From the NCBI GenBank assembly GCA_019752635.1, contig JAIELX010000070.1:1-35092 (forward strand): a stretch of 35,092 nt of DNA, given 5' to 3'. Shown piece by piece: positions 25,563 through 33,464 of the stretch. The notes under the pieces are model-generated. The model did not search any database. It worked only from the letters and a program-made list of their open reading frames with translations, and was not told the origin of the DNA. Every line of letters starts with the position of its first letter. The first letter of the stretch is position 1. A program made the translations under genes and the position numbers. This stretch comes from Candidatus Obscuribacterales bacterium (GTDB lineage: Bacteria > Cyanobacteriota > Vampirovibrionia > Obscuribacterales > Obscuribacteraceae).

Positions 25563-27641
25563 GTGTTCGGATTCGGAAAAAAAGTTGGTCCCACAATAGG
25601 ACTGGATATAAATAGTCAAACCATCTCAGTGCTGCAACTCGAGAAGACCAAACAAGACCTTAAGGTCGTAAAGTTTGCCAGCACCTTGACGCCACCGGAT
25701 ATAGTGCGCGAAGGGTTGCTAAGCGACCCGGAAGCAGTCGGTCAGGCGGTGCGGGAATTGTTGGACAGCGCAGGCTTTGCGCAAAAAGGGCCAAAGCCGG
25801 TTGCGAGCATAGGCATTCCCGGTCAAGCGGTAGTTATCCGTCTAATGCCGGTCCCGAAAGGCATGCCGGCCGATGAGTTGAACGACGTTGTACGGCAGGA
25901 AGCCATTAATAATCTGCCGTTCTCAGTCGAAGAAGCAAACATCGATTGGCAACGCGTTCCCGGCACGGTCCGAATGGACCCTGATGGAGTCGAACGCGAA
26001 GACGTTTTGTTAGGAGCAATCCAAAAGGTTGTAGTCGAGAGCTATCAGCGCATGGCTGATGCCGCCAAGATCAAACTCGGTCGATTGGAAATTAGTTCAC
26101 TGGCCGCCGTGCGTGCGCTTACCCAGTCAGGTAGTCTTGGCAAAGACAATACACTTTCGCTTATTGTCAACATACGCCATGACGCGACAGACATCACGCT
26201 GGCCAACAAGAGCGTGCCGCTGTTCAGTCGCTCCGTACTGCTCGGCGTCGAGACCTGCCTTGAGGCAATTTGCCGCAGCATCAACGTCGGCGTTGACGAA
26301 GCCGCTAACATTTTGCCTAAGATTCAGTTGCTCGGTGTTCCTACCGTAGACCCGCGCTTAGGACAAGCCGCACAAGTCGCTCGTTCGGTTTGCAGCGACT
26401 TGACGGCGGAAGTCGGTCGTTCACTGGAATTCTACATGTCGCAAGTCGGCATGGTGCGAGTCGATCAAGTTATTATCTGCGGCGCCGGTACCAGCATTCC
26501 CGAAATTGATCAGTTCGTCGCGAACAGGTTGAATCTGGAAACTATGGTCGCCAATCCATTCCAAGGTATAGTTTATGACCGCGGCCAAGTATTGGATGAA
26601 CGGCGCGCACACCACACAATGTTAATGGGATTGGTGCTGCAAGCCGATTGGATTCGGGAAAAGACAGTCGAAATTGACCTTAACCAGGAATTGGATGGTG
26701 AAGGTGGCGGCGGCGGCGGCGGCGGTGGCGGCGACGCCGATGAAGAAGGCGAACCTGCCGAAGAAGTCGAAACACCGTGGTTCTTGCCAGCAGTGGGCAT
26801 AGGCGGTGCAGCAGCACTGCTGGTTCTGATCGGCTGGGCGGTGATTGCCATGGTTGTGGTACCCGGCAAAGATACCGAAATTGCAACGCTCGATAATGAG
26901 ATTGCCGAAGCAAAAACCAGGCTCGACAAAGTTAAGAAGACTGAGGGGGAAATCAGCACGCTAGAGACCCGCAGGAACATACTGCAGGCAATAGTTCGTC
27001 ACGGTACGCCAATATCGATACTGCTTGAGACCATTCGCGATAACGTGCCCCAAGGCCTGCAAGTAGACAAACTGAGGTTCGAAGGAACATCGTGCGTTAT
27101 TGGTGGCAACTGCGCCGACTTTACCAAGCCGGCTCACTTGACGATCAACTTGCTCGGCTCCAACCGCTTCACTACCGCTGATATAGGCTACATCAAGCGC
27201 CACAAGGATCATCCCGGCACCATCAACTTCCAGATCAACGGAACACTGTCTCCGGATCTTAATAACGAGGTGACGGAAGGTCCAAACGACGGACCGTCGC
27301 TGGACCATCAAGCAGCGTTGCCAGGCAGTTCCGATGGACGGCTCAAAGTTCTAGACTTCACTGCAAGCTGGTGCAATCCGTGCCAGAAGATGAAGCCCTT
27401 TGTGGAAGATGCGCAAAAGCGCTTCGGTGACAAAATCGAATTTGTGACCGTTGACATTGATGATCCAAAAAATGCGGCGCTGGTCGCAAAGTACTCAGTG
27501 AACACAGTACCGCAGCTGTTCTTTCTAGACCAGTCGGGAAATGTGCAAACACACCTGCAAGGATTTAAGGGAACAGGCGAACCAATTATCAGCGCCTGCG
27601 AAAGTCTCTCCAAAGTCGCAAGCTCATCTTCCCCACGCTAA
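25563..27641 (+). CDS. PilM-PilN-thioredoxin fusion protein
   Basis: 692 residues from GTG 25563. Residues 1-360 are PilM, the actin-like cytoplasmic protein of the pilus alignment complex (VGPTIGLDINSQTISVLQL; INNLPFSVEEANIDWQ; ICGAGTSIPEIDQF). A Gly-run and acidic linker (about 378-400) leads to one membrane segment at about 403-425. A coiled coil and small domain at about 428-570 correspond to PilN (EIATLDNEIAEAKTRLDKVK; ISILLETIRDNVPQG). Residues about 588-685 are a thioredoxin fold with active site W-C604-N-P-C607 and cis-Pro segment TVPQLFFLD. PilN's C-terminal part is periplasmic, so the thioredoxin should be too. PilM and PilN are normally separate proteins; their fusion to thioredoxin is highly unusual. 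pilO follows after 21 bases. A frameshift artefact is unlikely because each junction is in one continuous frame with plausible linkers. Confidence 0.9.
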   Translation: MFGFGKKVGPTIGLDINSQTISVLQLEKTKQDLKVVKFASTLTPPDIVREGLLSDPEAVGQAVRELLDSAGFAQKGPKPVASIGIPGQAVVIRLMPVPKGMPADELNDVVRQEAINNLPFSVEEANIDWQRVPGTVRMDPDGVEREDVLLGAIQKVVVESYQRMADAAKIKLGRLEISSLAAVRALTQSGSLGKDNTLSLIVNIRHDATDITLANKSVPLFSRSVLLGVETCLEAICRSINVGVDEAANILPKIQLLGVPTVDPRLGQAAQVARSVCSDLTAEVGRSLEFYMSQVGMVRVDQVIICGAGTSIPEIDQFVANRLNLETMVANPFQGIVYDRGQVLDERRAHHTMLMGLVLQADWIREKTVEIDLNQELDGEGGGGGGGGGGDADEEGEPAEEVETPWFLPAVGIGGAAALLVLIGWAVIAMVVVPGKDTEIATLDNEIAEAKTRLDKVKKTEGEISTLETRRNILQAIVRHGTPISILLETIRDNVPQGLQVDKLRFEGTSCVIGGNCADFTKPAHLTINLLGSNRFTTADIGYIKRHKDHPGTINFQINGTLSPDLNNEVTEGPNDGPSLDHQAALPGSSDGRLKVLDFTASWCNPCQKMKPFVEDAQKRFGDKIEFVTVDIDDPKNAALVAKYSVNTVPQLFFLDQSGNVQTHLQGFKGTGEPIISACESLSKVASSSSPR

Positions 27642-27662
27642 GTAACGAGGCAACGTCGAACA

Positions 27663-28379
27663 ATGAGTCTTCCTATCAAGATAATTCTGGCAGTGTTGCC
27701 CTTTATCATCGCTGTTAGTGTGGGTGTTATGTATCTGCAACCGGCATTGGATGAAATGTCGGCAAAAAGCACTCAAGTTGAGGAAAAGAGCAAAGAGAAA
27801 GAAGATTTCGCAACGAAATTGAACGGCGAGAAAAAGGTGCAAGAGAAGAAAGTTGCGCTCGAATCCGAAATCAACAGCTTGAGAGCCGCCGTCCCCAAAC
27901 AACCAGACCTGGAGTTGTTGACCGTCGACCTCGAAAAGATGTGCAAAGATTCTGGCATTGACCTCGTTTCGATTCAACCTCCGAAAACCGATGGCTCTCA
28001 GTCATCATTTGCAGAGCCGGAAAGTTCTACAATTAGCAAAGGCAAGGAAAACTTGAAGTCCGCATTGAACGGAGCCACTGGTGGCTCAGGACCCGGGGGA
28101 AAGAAAAAAGAACCGGAAGTAGTAAAACCTGATCTGGAAGAGATATCCAGGCAAATTGAGGTCACTGGCGACTACGATGGATTGATGAGGCTCGTCCACA
28201 AGCTTGAGACCTATGAGCGCGTAATCAAAATCACGCAGATGAAAGAACATATTCCGAAAAAGGAGACGGGCAAAACCGTAAAGCTCCCCGAATCTGGAGA
28301 TCCGGCCGACGGCGACATTCTTGGCGATCCCAAGCAGCTATATGTTTCAATGAAGATTACGGCTTATTATTTGCCATAA
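27663..28379 (+). CDS. pilO: Pilus alignment protein PilO
   Basis: 238 residues from ATG 27663. PilO is a bitopic inner-membrane protein that pairs with PilN in the periplasm. One membrane segment lies at about 5-27, followed by a charged coiled coil (residues 35-80, Lys/Glu rich), a segment PDLELLTVDLEKMCKDSGIDLVSIQPP, and a C-terminal ferredoxin-like region with YDGLMRLVHKLETYERVIKI, the typical PilO signature. A Gly/Ser/Lys-rich loop is inserted in the middle (about 120-155). Order and spacing between PilM-N and the PilP-like gene support the call. Confidence 0.9.
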   Translation: MSLPIKIILAVLPFIIAVSVGVMYLQPALDEMSAKSTQVEEKSKEKEDFATKLNGEKKVQEKKVALESEINSLRAAVPKQPDLELLTVDLEKMCKDSGIDLVSIQPPKTDGSQSSFAEPESSTISKGKENLKSALNGATGGSGPGGKKKEPEVVKPDLEEISRQIEVTGDYDGLMRLVHKLETYERVIKITQMKEHIPKKETGKTVKLPESGDPADGDILGDPKQLYVSMKITAYYLP

Positions 28380-28396
28380 GATAGAGGAAGGAAGGG

Positions 28397-29524
28397 ATGG
28401 AAGACCAGAAACGCAATAGGTTAATTATTCTCGTCGTCGCGCTTGCACTGTTTGGCGGTGGTGTCTTCGCCTTTATGCACTACAGCAATCAGCAATCGGA
28501 AAACAACGAATCTGATTTAGCAGCAATGGAGAATGCAGGGAAACCCGCATCACCAATGAGTACGGCAAATAATGGTAGCGGAGCACAGCCGGCAGGCACT
28601 GCGCCGGCAGCAACCACGCCGGATACACCTGTGGCAGCGACCACGCCGCCTTCAGCAACGGCACCAGTGGCAGCGACACAACCTGCAGTGACAGCAGCCG
28701 CTGTCACCCCGATGGCGACACCAGCGACAACTCCGCCGGTAGCAACGCAGCCGGCAGTAAAGCCCGCAGCAGCTCCTCCCGTAGCGGCGCAACCACCGGC
28801 AGCGACACCGGTCGCCGCACCACCGGCAACACCAGTCAAGCCATTAGCGGCAGCAGTGCCGCCAGCAGCTCAGGCGCCGGCCACTCCGCTCATCGCATCA
28901 GCACCGGCTACAACCGCCCCGGTCGCAGTAGCGGTTGAGCCCGCAGCGCAGCCGGAAAATCCAAACGCCGTTGGCGTCGAAAAGCTCAAAAAGCGATTTC
29001 CGTCAATGAAACGCGAGACACTAGTTGCTGAAGCAAAACAAGCGGCGGGCAGACAAGATCCAATGATGCCCTATATGGATTCCAATCCGTTTCCAATGTA
29101 CAGCAAGAGTGCGGCCGCAGAAGCCGCGAAAGAAGAAGCCAAAGAAGCGGTAAAGGTTCCACCTCCTCCGCCTGCAATCGCTAAGGCTCCCAAAGCCGGC
29201 GCGACACCGCGAGATCTGGTGCCGCCACCCCCGCCATCCGTACCCGGGGTGGGTGGTCCTGGCGAATTGTCACTCAATGAGTTGCCTGTAGCCCCACCAA
29301 AACCGACAGTGGCCGACAAGCTTCGCTTAGCTGCGGTGATTGGAAACAAAGTCATTCTCAACGTTCCCTCGTCGGTTCGCCGAGAGAACAAATGGCCGGC
29401 AACCATCTCACTGGGACCGGGCGAACAGTTCGAATCACTGAGCATAGTATCAGTTGACGGAGACAGCGTAACCATTGACGAAGACGGCGAAAGAACCGTC
29501 AAGACACTTGCATCCATCAAGTAA
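28397..29524 (+). CDS. PilP/GspC-like pilus protein with long Ala/Pro linker
   Basis: 375 residues from ATG 28397, with GGAAGGAAGGG just upstream. One membrane segment at about 8-27, then a low-complexity Ala/Pro/Thr linker to about residue 190. A conserved stretch follows with AAGRQDPMMPYMDSNPFPMY, reminiscent of the R-x-DPF motif of PilP/GspC proteins, and the last ~70 residues (DKLRLAAVIGNKVILNV ... TVKTLASIK) resemble the small beta domain that contacts the secretin. PilP is usually a lipoprotein; here it is anchored by a membrane helix as in GspC, and I see no lipobox. Position after PilO supports a PilP role. The linker is long enough to span the periplasm. Confidence 0.75.
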   Translation: MEDQKRNRLIILVVALALFGGGVFAFMHYSNQQSENNESDLAAMENAGKPASPMSTANNGSGAQPAGTAPAATTPDTPVAATTPPSATAPVAATQPAVTAAAVTPMATPATTPPVATQPAVKPAAAPPVAAQPPAATPVAAPPATPVKPLAAAVPPAAQAPATPLIASAPATTAPVAVAVEPAAQPENPNAVGVEKLKKRFPSMKRETLVAEAKQAAGRQDPMMPYMDSNPFPMYSKSAAAEAAKEEAKEAVKVPPPPPAIAKAPKAGATPRDLVPPPPPSVPGVGGPGELSLNELPVAPPKPTVADKLRLAAVIGNKVILNVPSSVRRENKWPATISLGPGEQFESLSIVSVDGDSVTIDEDGERTVKTLASIK

Positions 29525-29526
29525 AA

Positions 29527-30057
29527 ATGCGCGATAAACCAGTAGGCTTCGAAGAAGCCGTTCAAATTGGCGAAGAAGTCCTTGCTCACATCAACCATCA
29601 CGGTATTGATGAGATGCGAAGGGAAATCATTGTCGACCTTTTGCGAACAGCTCCTGCAGCGCGGGGATTCTTCATCGCATTGCTGACTGACGAATGCAAA
29701 TTGGGAGATGAACTTCCAGAATGGCTTCTCGAGTCTATCAAAAACGGCGGAGAACACATTCCCGATCTTCTGGCGAAAAATCTTGTGATGTCCACGACCA
29801 TGAAGATCACTCATGAGCGAAGCAATGACGCGGAAAATGCGGCAGGCTCCGAAATGGTTTCGCGCCGAACCACAGGCATTATTCAAGCGCTTAATCAGGA
29901 CATAACACGCACAAAACTGAAAGAGATGCGCACATCATTAAAGACCAAGACCGGCGTGTATGCAGAGTTCTTGAATCGTTGGCAATACGACGATCAGCAA
30001 ATTGCAGCAGCGACCAGCGCCATAGAACGTGCGTTAGAGATCAACGCGCAGCCCTAG
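29527..30057 (+). CDS. Unknown protein ending the pilus unit
   Basis: 176 residues from ATG 29527, only 2 bases after the PilP-like stop, so translation is probably coupled. It is a soluble, mostly helical, acidic protein without signal peptide, membrane segment or cysteine pair (a single Cys at about 58). N-terminal half: EEAVQIGEEVLAHINHHGID and RREIIVDLLRTAPAARGFF; C-terminal half: TTGIIQALNQDITRTKLKEM. I do not recognise a family. It occupies the place where pilQ stands in other pil clusters, but shares nothing with secretins. A cytoplasmic accessory role in pilus assembly is guesswork from its position. Confidence 0.75.
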   Translation: MRDKPVGFEEAVQIGEEVLAHINHHGIDEMRREIIVDLLRTAPAARGFFIALLTDECKLGDELPEWLLESIKNGGEHIPDLLAKNLVMSTTMKITHERSNDAENAAGSEMVSRRTTGIIQALNQDITRTKLKEMRTSLKTKTGVYAEFLNRWQYDDQQIAAATSAIERALEINAQP

Positions 30058-30066
30058 AGTATGGTA

Positions 30067-30318
30067 CTACCAGCGATGTAAGCAACTCCGCGGTTGCTCA
30101 TCAAGCATTTCGCTAAAAATCTCATCCAGATTCGACGGCGCAGGATCAGCGAGAAATTCTTTTATACTTATTGGCAGGGGCACTTCTACCGTGTCAGGGA
30201 CAACAACTTCCACATACGTAGCGCTAATAGCCTCATGCCTGGGAATGTCTTCTCTTTCGCACAATCCTACCGGTGATTTCCGTGTATTGAAGTTTACGAA
30301 CTTGCTGTATTTCAGCAT
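30067..30318 (-). CDS. Small unknown protein, 83 residues
   Basis: ATG 30318 has an excellent ribosome site AAAGGTGG 5 bases upstream, which is why I accept this frame. The product has a Val/Pro-rich centre (VEVVVPDTVEVPLPISIKEF) and an acidic helical end (PSNLDEIFSEMLDEQ). No signal peptide, membrane segment or family recognised. It converges with the pilus unit at a distance of 9 bases. Confidence 0.55.
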   Translation of the reverse strand: MLKYSKFVNFNTRKSPVGLCEREDIPRHEAISATYVEVVVPDTVEVPLPISIKEFLADPAPSNLDEIFSEMLDEQPRSCLHRW

Positions 30319-30496
30319 TTATGCCACCTTTGACCTTCACTAGCGGCTGCTAGTTTCCAATGCACGTGTCTGGCTTCGCACAAGCTCCGACCAGATCATT
30401 TCATCACATACATGTCCAACATCACCATTGGACTAATGACGAAGCATAGTTCAAGCGACGGTTTTACCGCTGCAAAGTGCGAAACGTTCGTCTGTG

Positions 30497-30522
30497 AGCA
30501 CTTGCCGACGAGCGCAAGCGCT
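30497..30522 (-). terminator. Stem-loop after the TonB-like gene
   Basis: On the minus strand AGCGCTTGC and GCAAGTGCT can pair over 9 positions (one G-U) around an 8-base loop, 14 bases after the stop of the TonB-like gene. No T-run follows, so it is a weak terminator candidate or an mRNA-stabilising hairpin. Confidence 0.35.
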
Positions 30523-30535
30523 TAAAGAACAGATA

Positions 30536-31309
30536 TTAGAAGTCGTAGTCGAATTCCACGGGGCGGGTAGGATCGGGTGGAGCGGGCAAAGGCTGATGAT
30601 TCAGTACGGCGTTCTTAGCAGCGAGATCAAATGCCTTGTTTCCCGAAGACTGAGTAAAAGAAAAACTCGATACCTTTCCATCCGGCTTGATTGTAAATCG
30701 CGCTCTAGCCTTCAGCGAATCACTGCGTTTAGGTCGATGAAAATACTTCTCTATGTGCGTGACGACGGCTTCATTGTATTGGTTGAGTTCCTCCGCGTCC
30801 GCATTCTCCGCCGGCGCTGCAGCCTCTTGCGGCTGCTGTTTCTGTTGCTCACCGGCGGTCGCTGTCACCGTCGATTGAGTGGAGTCGGCATCGGGATTTA
30901 GGAAATGAGCGCATAAAGCGATTGCAATCACCAGAAAGGGAAGCCCCAAAATGGTGAGCGGCAATCCCCACCAGAGCATCAACATGCCGGTGGTACCAAG
31001 ACGACGCCTGAATGTTGCGGCGGTGTGCTTGCCTCGTGTGGAATCAACCTGGACCTTCAGCTTCGGACAATTCGCGAAGGCACCGAGAATTTTCATATCC
31101 GTGCTGATTAGGGTATCGCCCGACGGGCAATGAACAACAACGCGGTCCTCAGCGCATCCGCCCAGGTTTAAGCGAAGCGAGGACATTGGCCAGCTAGCCG
31201 TGCTGACTCCGTCCGACGCCACTAGTACCTCTCCGTCCAAGTCGAGGTCTACAGCGATGCCTTCGCTGGAACCGGTTGGATAAATGCGCGCTCTAAAGTT
31301 ACTTTTCAT
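30536..31309 (-). CDS. TonB-family C-terminal domain protein
   Basis: I prefer ATG 31309, which overlaps the stop of the upstream gene as ATGA (257 residues); ATG 31336 would add nine residues. Residues about 1-95 form a beta-rich domain (IAVDLDLDGEVLVASDG; VVVHCPSGDTLISTD) similar to small N-terminal domains found ahead of some M48 peptidases. One membrane segment (GLPLTILGLPFLVIAIALC) is followed by a Gln/Ala/Pro/Glu-rich linker. The C-terminal ~75 residues match the TonB C-terminal fold (ARFTIKPDGKVSSFSFTQSS, then FDLAAKNAV). TonB proteins transmit force to outer-membrane receptors, but no ExbB/ExbD is in view and the N-terminal cytoplasmic domain is unusual, so its role is uncertain. Confidence 0.8.
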   Translation of the reverse strand: MKSNFRARIYPTGSSEGIAVDLDLDGEVLVASDGVSTASWPMSSLRLNLGGCAEDRVVVHCPSGDTLISTDMKILGAFANCPKLKVQVDSTRGKHTAATFRRRLGTTGMLMLWWGLPLTILGLPFLVIAIALCAHFLNPDADSTQSTVTATAGEQQKQQPQEAAAPAENADAEELNQYNEAVVTHIEKYFHRPKRSDSLKARARFTIKPDGKVSSFSFTQSSGNKAFDLAAKNAVLNHQPLPAPPDPTRPVEFDYDF

Positions 31310-31986
31310 CGCGCTGGTACGAAGCGTCTGATCCATTGACCAAAAGCTTCGGGATTGCGAGTCTGCACCCAGACTTTCCCCGGTCCGACAAACTTGCAGC
31401 CCAATCCCTCACCGCTAGTAACACTCGAGACCCAGCCGGCACCGGCTTTTACAACATGCAATTCCGTGTCGGCAGACCAGGCGACGACGTGCCCGTTGTC
31501 GATGACGTATTCTTCGCCGGCAGCAACCCCAACTTCCAGAATCGCACCGAAGGCGCTTATGACCATGTGCCCGTCACCACGAAGGTGCAGAGCAAACATG
31601 CCCGTTCCGCCAAACATACCGGCGGTAAGCTTTTGCATACGAGTATCCATGGTGATTGCGCCGAATGCAGCTAGCAGACTGCCGCTCTTAACGTAGTAAT
31701 CATGATCGTGTTCAATTGGCACTACCGCTATGTCTCCCGGTCGAGTCGGCGCAATCAGCACGTCCCCGTCGCCGTCTTCGGCATGAATCTCCTGAAAGAA
31801 GAACGAATCGCCGCCCAGAAACATCCGCTTGAGCGCGCTGAAACCGCCTCCCCAAACACGTCCGTGAATACGCAACTTCTTGCTACGCGCAACCATTGCG
31901 CCCGGCTCAGCCTTTATATGCTCTCCGCGCTCAAGGTCCGCGCGTACTACAGCGTTTGAGCCGGAATGCAGAACCTCAAACCGCAT
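31306..31986 (-). CDS. AIM24 family protein
   Basis: 226 residues from ATG 31986, chosen because GAGG lies 7 bases upstream and MRFEVLHSGSNAVVRADL is the usual beginning; a longer frame starts at 32037. Family features are the EPGAMVARSKKL segment, a Gly-rich GGGFSALKRMFLGGDSFF motif, and many short beta strands forming a double-stranded beta-helix. AIM24 proteins are widespread in bacteria; molecular function is not established. It overlaps the TonB-like gene by 4 bases, so the two are translationally coupled and may work together. Confidence 0.9.
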   Translation of the reverse strand: MRFEVLHSGSNAVVRADLERGEHIKAEPGAMVARSKKLRIHGRVWGGGFSALKRMFLGGDSFFFQEIHAEDGDGDVLIAPTRPGDIAVVPIEHDHDYYVKSGSLLAAFGAITMDTRMQKLTAGMFGGTGMFALHLRGDGHMVISAFGAILEVGVAAGEEYVIDNGHVVAWSADTELHVVKAGAGWVSSVTSGEGLGCKFVGPGKVWVQTRNPEAFGQWIRRFVPAR

Positions 31987-32077
31987 GCATTTTCCTCTGC
32001 TGCGACAACCTACTTGATCGGCAAAATGCAGACCCAAGGATAAAGTTCCCGCCGCACCGGTTGATGAAACCGGCGAT

Positions 32078-33280
32078 TCACTTTTTACTTGTCGGAAAGA
32101 ACAAACAAATCAACGTTAGAAACACCACCATCCCCAGAGGGGTAGCCAAATTAGCAGGCAGCTCCTTTTCAGCACAGGCATGTCCGGCAAAAATGAAGTA
32201 CGTGGCTACAACTAAAGCGACCGCCGAATACACCACCATGAACGGACGCCAGAGCCCGCCCATATCCAATGTGCGACAAACCGGTATCGTCACTAGAATT
32301 ACAACCAACATCGATAGCGTAAAAGATTCCGGTGTGAAGAAGGGGGTAAAGAGTCCAGCCAGGAAGACAGCGGTCAGCATCAGCGTAAGCACACCGAACG
32401 CTGCCGACTTCGCAATCTCATCGGCGGTGAGAACCTTGCGCGTAACAGAATCAAGGCAGATGATCAAATTGAATAATTGGTTCCCCCACCAGGCAACCAG
32501 AAGGAGAAGGAGCAGAGCCGCTCGGGCAGGAGGAATCAACCAGATCGCCCAGTAGATTGCACCATGACGCGAAACATTTGAAACGGCAAAGGTGAGCCCG
32601 GCAACCACTCCATAAAGTGCATGTCGATGCTTCAGCGCCTCCAGAACTCCTTCGCGCGCCCAGGAGTCGCCGGGTTGCAGTCTCAGTGCTTCCTTGAAGT
32701 GTTCCATGGCCTCCTTTGCACGATTCTGTTCGATGAGAATCCATCCCTTGTTGGCGTGCGAATGACCGTCATCGGGATCTTTCTTCAACGCGGCATCGAC
32801 TGATGCCAGAGCTTCTTTACCACGTCCAAGTCTGATAAGCGCCATCGCCCGCACGTTGAGACAACTGACGTGATCAGGCTCGCTTTCCAACCCGTGTTCC
32901 GTTGCCGCCAGCGCTTCCTTGTATTTGTGCCGAACCAGATAGATGCGCGCTGATACATCATAGTAGTCTGCTTCTTCCGGACTGAGCCGCAGCGCTTCAT
33001 CAATAAACTTTCGAGCCTTTGTATAGTTGTCTCTCTGAAAATGGGCAAATGCGGCGCAGTAGTATGCAAACTCGCTGTTAGGACCGACGGCGACGGACTT
33101 CTCTCCATGCCGCACGGCATTTTCCAGATCGCCATTTGCGGCAGCGCTTAGCGCCAGCATGCCGTATCCAATGGCGCTGTCGGGATTCTCCTTTAGAAAG
33201 TTGGTGAACTCGCTGCAGGCGTCCGCATACCGTTTGGACCGGTACAAAACTAGCCCGCGCTGATAAAAATCCTGCGCCAC
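32078..33280 (-). CDS. TPR protein with C-terminal membrane domain
   Basis: 400 residues from GTG 33280, with GGGAGG 4 bases upstream. Residues about 1-210 form six TPR units (YQRGLVLYRSKRYADACSEF through AKEAMEHFKEALRLQPGDS), a protein-protein interaction scaffold. About five hydrophobic segments occupy residues 220-400. The N-terminus lacks a signal peptide, so the TPR part is probably cytoplasmic and tethered to the membrane. Partner unknown. It lies upstream of the AIM24 gene by 91 bases on the same strand. Confidence 0.8.
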   Translation of the reverse strand: MAQDFYQRGLVLYRSKRYADACSEFTNFLKENPDSAIGYGMLALSAAANGDLENAVRHGEKSVAVGPNSEFAYYCAAFAHFQRDNYTKARKFIDEALRLSPEEADYYDVSARIYLVRHKYKEALAATEHGLESEPDHVSCLNVRAMALIRLGRGKEALASVDAALKKDPDDGHSHANKGWILIEQNRAKEAMEHFKEALRLQPGDSWAREGVLEALKHRHALYGVVAGLTFAVSNVSRHGAIYWAIWLIPPARAALLLLLLVAWWGNQLFNLIICLDSVTRKVLTADEIAKSAAFGVLTLMLTAVFLAGLFTPFFTPESFTLSMLVVILVTIPVCRTLDMGGLWRPFMVVYSAVALVVATYFIFAGHACAEKELPANLATPLGMVVFLTLICLFFPTSKK

Positions 33281-33464
33281 CTAGCCTCCCTCGTTCAGCG
33301 TTCTCAATCCCGAGAACATCTTTCCCCGCGATTGGTCTTCCGCTTGCCCCGAGCCCGGCCAACTCGAATCGCGAAGCAATCGCCCGGGCACCGGCGGTCG
33401 ATAAGTTCCCCGTCCAAAAGATTTGCCCGGATCGCACACGCAAAATTCAAGTAGCCCGGAACAG

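Noticed and set aside
30494..30901. 135-residue plus-strand frame opposite the TonB-like gene
   Set aside because: Antisense shadow; Arg/Leu-rich translation typical of the reverse of a real gene.
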